Positions 17,988 through 28,400 of a stretch of DNA of 64,000 bases are shown here, piece by piece. The notes under the pieces were generated by a model. The model was not told the origin of the DNA. It saw nothing but the letters and a program-made list of their open reading frames with translations, and made no database searches. Numbering within the stretch: position 1 is the stretch's first letter; every line of letters starts with the position of its first letter. The position numbers and the translations under genes were made by a program. Source of the stretch: Limnomonas spitsbergensis (taxonomy: Eukaryota; Chlorophyta; Chlorophyceae; Chlamydomonadales); the NCBI GenBank assembly GCA_037349105.1, contig JAYJMM010000039.1, positions 5,672,501-5,736,500 of the forward strand, given 5' to 3'.

Positions 17988-20900
17988 TCACCTTGGGTCT
18001 CTCTCAGGGTCATACTGGCTGTCTCTGCGGCGCCCATCACCCCTGGACAGGTAGTCGCTCCGGCCTCTCTTCCCCGATGGCGCCGGAGACCCCCTCGAGT
18101 CCCTTCCCCGCCCACCGCCGCCGTCGCCGGCGCCCCGGTCCCTGTCACTCTGCCACCGCGGCCTCTCCTGGCCTCCGGTGAGCTCCCCGTCCTCAGGCTG
18201 CTCCACCGGCCCATCCCGGCCTCGCGGGCGCCTCTGCTCCCTGTCTTCGGCACCAGGCGCAGCGGCAGGACGCTCCTCGTGCCACCTACCGGCGTCGACA
18301 GATCGGTCCCTCCGCAGATTCCGCTGATTCCGGTCGCCGCTGCCCGCCCTGCTCCGGCGTGAGGGGCTGCTGTCGCCGCCTCGATAGCTCTGTTCCCGAT
18401 CCTCGGCGTAGCTCATCCCCTCGGAGCGCCCGCCGTCGCCCCGGCTCCGCCCACCACCGCCGCCGCCGCCATCTCGGCGCCGGTCAGCGGCCGAGTCCTG
18501 TGTCGAGGCCTCGCCGCGAGGCGCGGGCCTGCCTTGTTTCAGCTGGGCGGCTGCTTGCAGAGCCGCCGCCTCTGCAACTGCCACAACATCAGCGGCAGGG
18601 TACCGCCCCGGCAAAGGGTGCAAAGCGCCGCCGCCGCCGTCTGCGCGCGGCCTCGGGTGGTGCTGGAGGAGCGCCGCGTCCGCAGCCGCCGGGGTAGCCG
18701 GCGGCCGGTGGTGCGGCAGCCAAGCCCCCATCACCCCTGCCGGCGCAAAAGCGCCTCCGGCAGGCGGCAGGAGCAGCATCACGTCATCCTCCTGCCTGTC
18801 CTGCTGTCGAGAACCGGGCTCCCATTGCGGAGGGGTACAGGCCCCGCCTGTCGACCTAGGAACCTCCTGCCATCCGTGGCCGGACGGCTGAGCAAAGCTA
18901 AGAGGAGGCTGTCCTGGCTGCGCAAACGACGGGGGGCCGGCGACGTGAGCAGGAGCCGCAGAGGGCACACCAGGAGGGGCTTGCCAATAGGCCGCGGCAG
19001 GCTGTCCTAGAGCGATGCCGTGCCTCATCCACGGCGGCTGCGCTGGCTGGCCCAGCAGCTGCTGCGCATGATGTGCCTGCTGATACGGCTGGCTTGGGAA
19101 GGGCCCGGGAGGTGGGCTAGGTCCTGGCAAGGCAGACCTAAGAGTCATTGGATGGGCGGAGGAAAAGGCCGGAGGCAATGCAGGGACATGTTGCCGCTGC
19201 TGCTGCAACGGCTGCTGCGATGGCTGCCGCTGCTGCTGCGGCTGCAACTGCTGCTGCTGCGGCGGCGGCTGCAAATGCTGCTGCTGCGACGGCTGCCGCT
19301 GCTGCTGCTGCGTCAGCTGCAACTGCTGCTGCGGCGGCGGCCGCACCTGCTGCGGCTGCAACTGCTGCTGAATGGGGGCACCTTCCATGGCTTCCCTATT
19401 GCCCTTAGGAGGGGATGCCACTCCGGCCCATAACTTCTTCTTCGCCGGCGCCTGCGCTTTCAACGGCACACCGACACTCGGCTGAGACTCTGGTCTGCTC
19501 TCCGGCTCTTGCTCAGCCGCGACCACGGTCCAGGGGGATATGGCAGCCGCGTTTGAATGAGGATGCGTGATAGCCGGGTTGAGTCTCGTACCCTGACGGC
19601 TGGGCTCATCCAGGGCTGCTGCGGTGTTCCTGGAAGGAACCTGTTGGTCCCACTGCTCATGCAGCAGCGGCTGTCTCCCAGTGGCCGTGGCCGTGGCACG
19701 GACCTGGCCACCTCCAACCGATGCCTCCTCCACCTGCTGCTGCTGCTGCTGCCCCTGCTGCTGCTTCTGCAGCCGCTTGTGCTCGATGCTGGCTTTGACC
19801 TTGTGAAGCTTGCTCATGAGCGCGTCTCGCTCGTCGCCTGCCTTCTTGACAGCTTCCGCAGAGAGCCTCAAGTCCTCCCTCAGGGCCTCCACCTGCTGTC
19901 CCCAGCTGCTGTTGGTGGTGTCCACTGCTCCAAGAAGGTGGTCTCTGATAGCGTGCACGTAGGGAGTGAGGTGTGGGGGGGCGTCATTAGATGAGCCCGT
20001 TCAGAATGCGCCTGTGTAACCTTTATTCATTTTTATGAAAATGAAATATTCACACATGTACGGTATATGTACATTATCCTCACATGGGCAATTGGTCCCA
20101 CCACAAATCCACCTCGGCTCATTAGCTCAAGCACCCCTGCCACATACAAGAACATGAGGAGGATATCCTAGTAGCAGCACAGCTCCTCCCCATCCCCCTA
20201 TCAACATTCAGCCTATCCCTAGGAGAGAGATCAGTGGGCACTTGATCCAACCACAAACCCCTCCTCAGCTCTGGCACCCTTGCCACATGCACCACATGTG
20301 GAAGATTCGCTAGTGGCAGTGCACCTCCTCCCAATCCCCCCTTTCAACAATCGACGCATCTTTGAGAGATTGAAGGGCTAACTTGGCATTTCCCCCCAAC
20401 ACAAACCCACCTCACCATGCAGCATCACGTGGAGGCGAATTGGAAAGAATTTCACCGCCACTCTCCCAGGGGATAGTGGCAGTGCAACTCGGTCCAGTCC
20501 TCTTCCTGACGTGGGCATGTGTTGGGAACAACTGCCAAGCGATTTCCCAAGCAACTGCCAAGCGATTTCCCAAGCAACTGCCAACCGATCCCCAGTTGAA
20601 GCACCTCCCCCCACATGCAGCATCATGTGGAAGCAGAGTTGCACCGCCACTCTCCCAGGGGGATTGGGTCAACACTAGGCAGTTGTTCCCAACACAAAAC
20701 CACCTCTGTTCAAGCACCCCGCCACATGCAACATCATGTACAAGATTGGGACAAGTTGCACCGCCACTATCCCACCCTTAAATGGGAGATCAGAGGACAG
20801 CTGGTCCCACCCAAGACCCACCTCAGCTCTAGCACCCAAACATGCCCTAAACCCTAAACCCACCTCAGCTCTAGCACCCAAGCATGCCCTAAACCCTAAA

Positions 20901-23100
20901 CCCTCCTCAGCTCTAGCACCCGAGCATGCCCTAAACCCTAAACCCACCTAAGCTCTAGCACCCGAGCGTGCCCTAAACCCTAAACCCACCTCAGCTCTAG
21001 CACCTGAGAGCATGCCCTAAACCCTTAACCCTAAACCCACCTCAGCTCTAGCACCCGAGCGTGCCCTAAACCCTACACCCACCTCAGCTCTAGCACCCAA
21101 GCATGCCCTAAACCCTAAACCCTCCTCAGCTCTAGCACCCGAGCATGCCCTAAACCCTAAACCCACCTAAGCTCTAGCACCCGAGCGTGCCCTAAACCCT
21201 AAACCCACCTCAGCTCTAGCACCTGAGAGCATGCCCTAAACCCTTAACCCTGAACCCACCTCAGCTCTAGCACCTGAGCATGCCCTAAACCCTAAACCCT
21301 AAACCCACCTCAGCTCTAGCACCCGAGCGTACCCTACACCCACCTCAGCTCTAGCACCCGAGCGTGCCCTAAACCCTAAACCCACCTCAGCTCTAGCACC
21401 CGAGCATGCCCTAAACCCTAAACCCACCTCAGCTCTAACACCCGAGCATGCCCTAAACCCTAAACCCACCTCAGCTCCAGCACCCGAGCGTGCCCTAAAC
21501 CCTAAACCCACCTCAGCTCTAACACCCGAGCATGCCCTAAACCCTAAACCCACCTCAGCTCTAGCACCCGAGCGTGCCCTAAACCATCAACCCACCTCAG
21601 CTCTAGCACCCGAACGTGCCCTAAACACTAAACCCACCTCAGCTCTAGCACCTGAGCATGCCCTAAACCCTAAACCCACCTAAGCTCTAGCACCCAAGCG
21701 TGCCCTAAACCCACCTCAGCTCTAGCACCCAAGCATGCCCTGAACCCTAAACCCACCTCAGCTCTAGCACCCGAGCATGCCCTAAACCCTAAACCATCAA
21801 CCCACCTCAGCTCTAGCACCCGAGCGTGCTCCTTCTGCAGTGCAGCCAGCTTCAGCTGCAAATCTGCCACCTGCTCGCGCAGCGTAGACTCCGAGATGGC
21901 GGCCTCGTTGACCAGGGCTTGACGCCTTTGTTGGGCATCCATCAGCTGCGCCTTGGCGTCATCGAGCTCGGCCCTGACGGAGCCGAGCTGCGCTGAGAGC
22001 TCGGCGACAGCTGCATCCTTCTCGGTTTGGCAATTCCGGAGCTCCGCTCGGTCAGCTTCCGACTGAGCGAGCTGCTGCCTGAGCTTGACCAGCTCGTCGG
22101 CGTGGGCGCTCTGGATGGACTGGAGAGCTTGCTTGGCGAGGGATTGCTGCTCAATCTGTTTCTGATGCGTGCGGCCGAGGTCTGCCTGCACCCGCTGGCC
22201 CTCCAGGAGCTTGTCATCAAGCTCCTCGGCCAGGAGCATGTTGGCCGTCACAAGCCTGCAGCATGCAGTTGGGCGAACGACGTTACATGTCTGGGCCCCA
22301 TGCTTAGAACGGCTAGGCCGAGAGGGCAACCGGTTCTCAGCTTAGGAGAGAAGGCAACAGTGGGAGAGAACTTTACGCGGCAGTTCAGGTAATTCTAGTG
22401 CGGTGGTAGTGTAGTACGCGTTCTGTAGCGCATGGCACGCGGAAGATCGGGGAATAGGGCATACAGATAAGTGGCATGAAGATCAGGGGGAGAAACAACA
22501 GTAACACTGATATGGGAGTCGACTTGGCAACAGGGATCGGTGAGGCTGGTAGCATGCATGCAGTGGCGCACGTCTGCAACGCATGGCGGTGGGACGGACA
22601 GGTATGGACGAAAACATGCAGGGCACTGAGAGGGGAGTGACAGTGGCACTAATATGTGGGATGGAACTAGCAGGTAGTGGGGGAGGAGAAAGCGAGAAGG
22701 GACTAGAAAGCGTGACTTCAGAGGAAGTATGGCAGGAGTACCTGAAGCTTGCATGAGGGGAAAACACGACGAGGAACTGTCATGGCTGGCATTTATTCAG
22801 TGGACGGATTTCTCGCTGGTCCGTCAGCGTGTCCGCTAATATCCGAAGACCTTTTATTGGAGGGCCGGGCAGAGCTAATCGCTTCTGTTTTGTTCAGGAC
22901 ACCGAAATTTCCCACTAGGCTTCCCCCAGAGGAACTAATGGGTACAGACATGGCATACAATCTTACTTGTTAATCTCCGCGTCATCGATCCGTCTGAGTT
23001 CGTCCAGACATTGGTGGAGCTTTGCGTTTTCCGAAGCGAAAGACTGGCAGCGCACACTGGCCAAAAGAATGAGATCGGTCGGGGACATTTGATGCGACAT
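17988..23100 (-). CDS. Coiled-coil, Q-rich, RS/RG-rich protein, three-exon gene
   Basis: Exon 1 is 23100-22967 (ATG at 23100, donor GTAAGA), exon 2 is 22255-21806 (acceptor TGCAG, donor GTGGGT) and exon 3 is 19944-17988 (acceptor after a C-rich tract). Both junctions are phase 2 and keep one frame, giving about 846 residues. Exons 1-2 and the start of exon 3 are heptad-like and charged, a coiled coil over residues ~20-270. The middle is glutamine- and proline-rich with long Q runs. The C-terminus is rich in R, S, D and G (SPSRRSR, GGGGGGGRSRGDGG), as in RNA-associated or nuclear-speckle proteins. That role is inferred; no RRM or other named domain is seen. The TGA at 17990-17988 overlaps a strong donor (CAAG-GTGAGA), so an alternative downstream exon is possible. 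More 5' exons cannot be excluded. Confidence 0.7.
20090..20800. repeat. Degenerate tandem repeat in intron 2 of the minus-strand gene
   Basis: About five imperfect copies of a 125-170-bp unit with CCACATGCA(G/C)CA, GGCAGTGCA and CTCCCA motifs, lying between the telomere-like minisatellite and exon 3. Confidence 0.6.
20815..21830. repeat. ~42-bp intronic minisatellite carrying CCCTAAA and the 5' splice site
   Basis: About 24 copies of a unit combining two or three CCCTAAA motifs, CCCACCTCAGCTCTAGCAC and CGAG(C/T)(G/A)TGC. Read on the minus strand, each unit repeats the last ~20 bases of exon 2 and its donor (GCTGAG-GTGGGTT). The array starts at the exon itself, so the repeat arose by amplification of the exon-intron boundary fused to TTTAGGG-type sequence. 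Confidence 0.9.
22276..22330 (-). mobile_element. LINE tail remnant in intron 1 of the minus-strand gene
   Basis: A diverged copy of the tail core ending in GTAACGTCGTT on the minus strand, about 20 bp upstream of the exon 2 acceptor. Confidence 0.5.
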
Positions 23101-24079
23101 AGTGTCCTGCCGATAAACATTTAGCGGGGGGATTTGAGGGTCTCTGATTTTCTGCGCTGGCGACGGATCTAACATTTCTGCCAAGATCAAAACCCTGAAA
23201 TCCGCATTTCATAAAACTGAAAACGCCAGCATGGCCCAAGCATGGGTCGACGTCCCCCCGCCTGACACACTGCTCGCTTGATCAAATGTGTGGCTTTCCC
23301 AGCTCCTATCTAACCACAGCATTATTATTTGTTTGTTGAGGAGCCCAGGTCGATGGGCTGTTGTGTGCACGATCGCCGCTCATGTTACTGGTACCGTATG
23401 CATGCAGATTGGAGAAAGGGCGCCAGAGGCTTTTGAGAGCCCCGGGCCTAACGGGCTCCTTCATTGCCACCCGGGCTGCAGCAGCCAGGATCTGGAGCTG
23501 CCTCCGTGGCTTTGTGGACCGTCAAACTCGTCGTGCAACATACCTGGGGAGGCTTCCTCTCGGGCTCTCGGGCACTCACCCCTCCATTGTGAATCATCTT
23601 TTGCTAGGACTTTACAAAGTGTGAGACCGGCTGCCCAACCCTAGAAGCGAACACAAAAAACAGTCTGGGTGCGCATGTCGCCCTCGTCGTCAGCCGAGAA
23701 AGGCGAGCGGGCCTCCTGAAGCGGCCCGAGTAGGACATGGGTTTGGAGTGTGGAACGGCAGGGCTGGGGACGGTTTTGACTCCGAGTCGCCTCCAAAGCC
23801 GCCGGCCTAGGGTGTGCTGTCACTGCCGCCTGCTAATGGCACCCTCTGGTTGCCCTGGCCCCATCGGAGGCGTCTGGCATTGGGCACAAGCACCACCTGA
23901 AGAGACATGCCAGTCAGGTGGGCTGGATGGTGGCAGTCGGCCCAAGGGTGGCCGCAAGGCGGCTCAGAAAAGATGGTCCCATACCCACTAGCAGAAACAA
24001 TGACGCATGCTACAAGTATTGCAACACTCCACCACCACGGGTGACTCGGGGAAAGCGCCACGCAAGCGCTCATTACAAT
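23101..24079. other. Region 5' of the minus-strand gene, with a dispersed-repeat fragment
   Basis: Holds the upstream region of the coiled-coil gene. At about 23617-23676 (plus) it carries a sequence also present at 38988-39066: a TACAAAGTGTGAG(A/G)CCGGC core, then A-rich sequence and CAG(T/C)C(T/C)GGGTG. In both copies an open frame ends in Leu-Tyr-Lys-Val-stop, which suggests the 3' end of an old transposon ORF. No other gene is recognised. Confidence 0.45.
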
Positions 24080-24130
24080 AATGCAAAATGTACCGCGTAG
24101 GGCGAATGTTGCAACACACAGTACTGCATA
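24080..24130 (-). repeat. Partial copy of the 165-bp dispersed segment
   Basis: On the minus strand this matches the start of the segment at 30478-30638 and 38338-38503 (core TGTTGCAACATTCGCCCTA followed by GCGGTACAT). Confidence 0.7.
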
Positions 24131-24418
24131 TGCGCTTCAACGGAGGTTACAACACGCAGCGCTGCATCTTCGCTTGAGTAAACAAATTACTTCTCCAACT
24201 GATGGTGGGCGCCGACTTAAAAATTAACCGTTGCTCCTCTGGACAGAAAACCTTCCTTACATGTAGTACTGGTAGGTAGCCTGTCTCAGTTTGTGAGAAC
24301 CCCATGGGAAACTTGTCTTCGTCATTGCACAAGTGAGAGACTCAGGTCGCCTACAGAAAACACTACCTTTATTTGCTAAGTCTGACCTCGTATACGGCAT
24401 AGTCCCGCCGTAAGTCCA

Positions 24419-25260
24419 TAACGTTAAACCTCTAGGCCCGCTCAAAGCTCGGCCGCGTGGGCGCCCAACTGTTCAGAGGGGAGAAAAGAAGAAACTAAAA
24501 AGAAGAGGGGGGGAAAGGAACAAAAGGAGAGGCCGGGAAGGCAAAGAAGACCAAGTCCGACATATGAGTTCCACGAGAGAATAGCCCTGAACAAAGCCTC
24601 TCAAAAAAATGGCCACAAAAGCAAGCGCATACCACCCCTGCTTGGCCGCGAGGGCGCCCCACTGATCAGAAGGGAGAAGAGAAGAAACTAAAAAGGGGGC
24701 AAACAACAACAACAACAACAAACAAAAAAAAAGACCAAAAGAGAAGGTCGGAAAGGCAAACGACACCGGCGCCTTAGAATCGCTAGAGACCAACCCTTAA
24801 CAATGCCCACAGCACAGTCCACAAAAGCAAGTGCATCCCCCCCACTGCTCAGCCTGGTACAGCTGGTGGAAGTTAGTGGCAGCGCCCGGAGGACCTGCCC
24901 ACCCCCACTCCCGTAACTGCTCCCTGACACTAGGGCACTGGAAGCACACATGCAGCGCATCCTCCACCTGCTCGCTATCCCCCCGTGCCCAACACCGCTG
25001 GCAACAGCGTGCCTCTCGCCGCTGACTGTTGCGCCGTCCTCTGGCATCAGCCGTGCTGATCGCGCCGAGCCGCAGACGCAAATTTATGCGCACACAAGCA
25101 CACTCCCTCTGGCTAGTGCGGCTCTTGGCTTGCACCAGCACGGTACCCGCCGTGGACTGGAACCAGGCGCGGTAGGTCGCCACAGATCTGTGCTCGGTGG
25201 TAGGGTCCCTGGGGTCCCCATCCCACCGCCGCTTGCGTCCAGCTGTGCTTGCTCGTAGGT
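24419..25260 (-). mobile_element. LINE 3' fragment, copy 2
   Basis: Closely matches copy 1 (1257-2080) in both its 3' UTR and coding part. The coding part (about 25260-24790) includes the CCQRCWARG ... DALHVCFQCPS zinc-binding motif and then a frameshift near its end. The tail at 24419-24478 ends in TAACGTTATGGAC on the minus strand. 5'-truncated at about 25260, directly beside copy 3 in the opposite orientation. Confidence 0.8.
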
Positions 25261-25329
25261 CCCGCCGTAGGTAATTTGGTCTCTTCTAGCCCTTCAATTT
25301 GACCGAGCCAAACACTCCTTCGCAGCAAG

Positions 25330-26176
25330 ACAGCATAGCTCATAGCAGCAGCCATGGCGGTCGACATGCAGCTTGCTGTCAGGCAGGGCACCGGAGGGCG
25401 CAACTGGTGCAGTGAATTGCTAGGTGCCTTGCTGGAGCTGGAGCTGGGATCAGCCGTTCCCAAACTGCGTCAGACAGCGGCTGACCTACAGCCGCTGCCT
25501 GTCAGAGAGGTGCTAGCGCTAGTTGATGTAGCATACGAGCGGGCGCAGCTGGATGCAGCTGGCAGAGGGGACCCCAGAAATCCTGCCAAAGAACACAGGT
25601 CTGCGGTCGCCTACCGCACCTGGTTTCATACTACAACGGGCGGCCAGGGGCCACACCAGCCGAAGGGAGTGTGCTTGCGAGCGCACGAACTTCAGGATGC
25701 GGCTCGGCACCGTCAGCACGGCTGACACTCGAGGATGGCGCAGCGGTCAGCAGCGTGACAGACGGTGCTGCCAGCGTTGCTGGGTTAGGGTAGCCGGCGA
25801 GCATGTGGAGGATGCGTTGCATGCATGCCTTCAATGCCCCAGCGTGCTGGATCAACATATAAGGGAGCGGGGATGAGCAGGTCATCCGATCGGTGCTAGA
25901 GACATCTTCCAGTTGTACCGGCGGGGGCAGGCTTGGGTGGGATATGCCTTAGCTTTTGTGGAAGACGTGGTAGATATTGTTGAGGCATGGACATTTTCCA
26001 GAGGCTGATACTTTCTGTCTTTCTTTTCGAGCCTTTTGCCTACCCCTTCACTTTCTCTCTTACTTTTTCTCCTCATTTTCTGTCACAAGGTGTTTGCTTC
26101 GTTCTTTCCTCCCCTTTAGTAAGGCGCTCACGCGGCCGAGCCTTTTTGAGCAAGGCGCAGAGGTATAACGTCAATT
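25330..26176 (+). mobile_element. LINE 3' fragment, copy 3, diverged subfamily
   Basis: The plus-strand coding part (25354 to 25876) is homologous to copies 1 and 2 but clearly diverged, with a frameshift near 25640 and the zinc-binding motif CCQRCWVRV ... DALHACLQCPS. A pyrimidine-rich 3' UTR and the conserved tail (26121-26176) follow. Copies 2 and 3 are 5' to 5' with about 70 bp between them. Confidence 0.75.
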
Positions 26177-26640
26177 ACTTGCGAAGCCTGAACCCGTACA
26201 AGTAAGGCCAGGGCCGGGCTGGTCCCGACTGAAGCGTGAAAGCTCGCCGCATGTGGTTTGGTCCTGTCATTTGACCCAGTCATTTGACCAAAATAAACAC
26301 TACCATCATTTGCTAAGCCTGACCTGGAACACGGCCAGGACTTGGTCCCGACTGAAGCGGGACATCCGACCGAGGGTGATATGGTCTCATTTGACCATTT
26401 AACATGACCTAGCTCGTCATTTGACCAAAAGAAACACGACCTTCACTTGCTAAGGCCTGGCTGGTCCCGACGAAAGAGAGACAACTAACCCGCCGACGGT
26501 GATTAGGCCTCCTTCGGCCCTGCCATCTGACGAAGTCATTTGACCAAGTGAAACATTACATTCACTTGCTGAGCCTGACCTCGTAAACAGCTAGGGCCTG
26601 GTCCCGACTGAAGCGTGACAGCCCGCCGAAGCTACAGCGG
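26177..26640. repeat. ~125-bp tandem repeat
   Basis: Three to four copies with GGTCCCGACTGAAGCG, TCATTTGACCAA and CACTTGCTAAGCCTGACCT motifs. A partial copy (TTTGCTAAGTCTGACCTCGTA) lies at about 24373. Confidence 0.8.
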
Positions 26641-26693
26641 GGCCCAAGCAGGTCCGCTCGACGCACTTGCATTCCAAGGAAACGGACCTTAGG

Positions 26694-27367
26694 GGGGGGG
26701 CATGGAATAGCAGGGGCACGTCAGCGCAAACCCAGGACGTCCTCTTCTGCAGCTTTAGCTTGTCTGCCGCAGTGGTCACCTGTAAGAGCAAGTTACATGC
26801 AGAAGCATCCTACTTCTCCTATTTGCAGCAGTGGTAGCCTGCTGTATGAGCTCTCTACCTATTGGTGCTTGCGCAGCTTGCTGTCTGAAGCGGTGGCGAC
26901 CAGCCAACCATCAGGAGCGTCCTACTTCTAGCAGCATCCTACTTTTAGTAGAATCCTACGCGCTAAAGCAGCCTACTTCTATCTACAGCAATTATACTGT
27001 ACCCTATAGGATCATTCTACCTGCAGGGTCTTGCACAGCTTACTGCCTGCATCAGTGGCGACCATCAGGAGCGCCCTACTGACTTATAGGAGCATCCTTC
27101 TGTCTGCAGAGGTGGTAACCTGCAGGAGCATCCTACTAATAGCAACATCCTACTGTCTGCAGAGGTGGTAACCTGCAGGAGCACCTCACATGCAAGAGCT
27201 TGCGAAGCTTGCTGTCAACCCGCATCGCCGCTGCCTGCTCCGCTGGCGAGAGCGGCTGCTGGTAATGCTCGTGCACCGCACGGAGCAGCCGACCCAGCGA
27301 CACGTCGCCGGACCTGTAGCTGCTCGGCAGCTTCTGAGTCACGGCGGCGCCACAGCCGTCGAGGTCA
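26694..27367 (-). CDS. Two internal exons of an unidentified gene
   Basis: One exon spans 27367-27190: acceptor CGGCAG after a CTCCTCCT tract, donor CAT-GTGAGG. The next begins at 26779 after CTCTTACAG and may end at 26694 (AAG-GTCCGT). Joined in phase 0 they encode a soluble, helix-prone segment (GRLLRAVHEHYQQPLSPAEQ in the first exon). The intron (27189-26780) is filled with repeats of GGATGCTCCTGCAGGTTACC on the minus strand, which copy the start of the intron itself. The family is not recognised and both ends of the gene are undefined. Confidence 0.45.
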
Positions 27368-27654
27368 CTGCCGACTGACTTCGAAGCCCCAGGAGGAGGA
27401 GGAGGAGGAGGCACCGTGAGAGCCAAAGGAGGCAGCCAGGCGACCGCGGGGGGGTTGGCTCCCGGCCCCGCCGTTGCCAGCCGGACCCCGCTCGCTGGCC
27501 GCCTGGGTGCTGTGAATTTGGATAGTGTGGATCTGGTTTAGCTAAAGGACGTCGTGGCCCAAGAGGCCGTGTTCGTCCCGCGGCACAAGCAGAGTCACGA
27601 CGGGAGCCTGGAGCAGCGACAGGCATCTCATTGAAGCAACAGCTGCAGTAGCCG

Positions 27655-27970
27655 CAACGGCAGTAAAAGTAGCATCAGCAGTAACAGCAGCGTAACGGCA
27701 ATAAAAGTAGCGTCAGCAGTAACAGCAGTGAAAGTAGCATCAGCAGTAACAACAGTGGCAGCAGCTACATTTTAGCTGATGCAGCTAAATTGTAGCTGGT
27801 GCAGCTAAATTGTAGCTGATGCAGCTGACTTGTAGCTGATGTAGCTGCATTGTGGCTGATGCAGCCGAATTGTAGCTGATGCAGCTAAAATGTAGCTGAT
27901 CCAGCTGAATTGTAGCTGACGCACCTGACTTGTAGCTGATGCGACTGAATTGTAGCTGATGCAGCTAAAT
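27655..27970. repeat. Two adjacent minisatellites
   Basis: First AGTAGCATCAGCAGTAACAG-type units (27655-27765), then about ten copies of the 20-bp unit TAGCTGATGCAGCTAAATTG (27773-27968), a sequence with AGCT palindromes. Confidence 0.85.
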
Positions 27971-28129
27971 CCTGCATGCATGCATCTAGCCCTGTCGGCA
28001 CGATAACACCATCTAGCCCCCACCGGCACGACCCCACTGATATGGAATGCATGCATGTTGATGCACCATAATCCCACCTACCTCTGAAATACATACGGTA
28101 CACTACATGCATGCTGCCTAACTACCGAC

Positions 28130-28400
28130 CTCACTGGCATGCACTTCATGTGGGCAGCTACTCAGCCACACCCACTGGCATGCACTACATGCACCCTCAC
28201 CCCCACTGACATGCTCTGCATGCACATTGCAATACCGCCGCACCCACTGGTATGTACTGCATGTGCGCAGCACCACCACTGCACCCACTGGGATGTACTG
28301 CCTATGCGCAGCAGCACCACTGCACCCACTGGCATGCACTGCATGTGCGCAGCAGCACCACTGCACCCACTGGCATGTACTGCCTGTGCAAGTTGGCCTC
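28130..28400. repeat. 41-bp minisatellite
   Basis: Imperfect copies of a unit with TGCACCCACTGGCATG(C/T)ACT and GCGCAGCAGCACCAC; the last units are exactly 41 bp. Open frames on both strands reflect the lack of stops in the unit. Confidence 0.8.

Noticed and set aside
19190..19380. Plus-strand Leu/Arg- and Ala-rich frames over CTG repeats
   Set aside because: They are the antisense of the glutamine runs in exon 3 of the minus-strand gene, whose exon phases are consistent.
24419..26176. Twin-priming (5' inversion) of a single LINE
   Set aside because: Both halves contain the same 3' coding and tail region and differ in sequence by subfamily, so they are separate copies.
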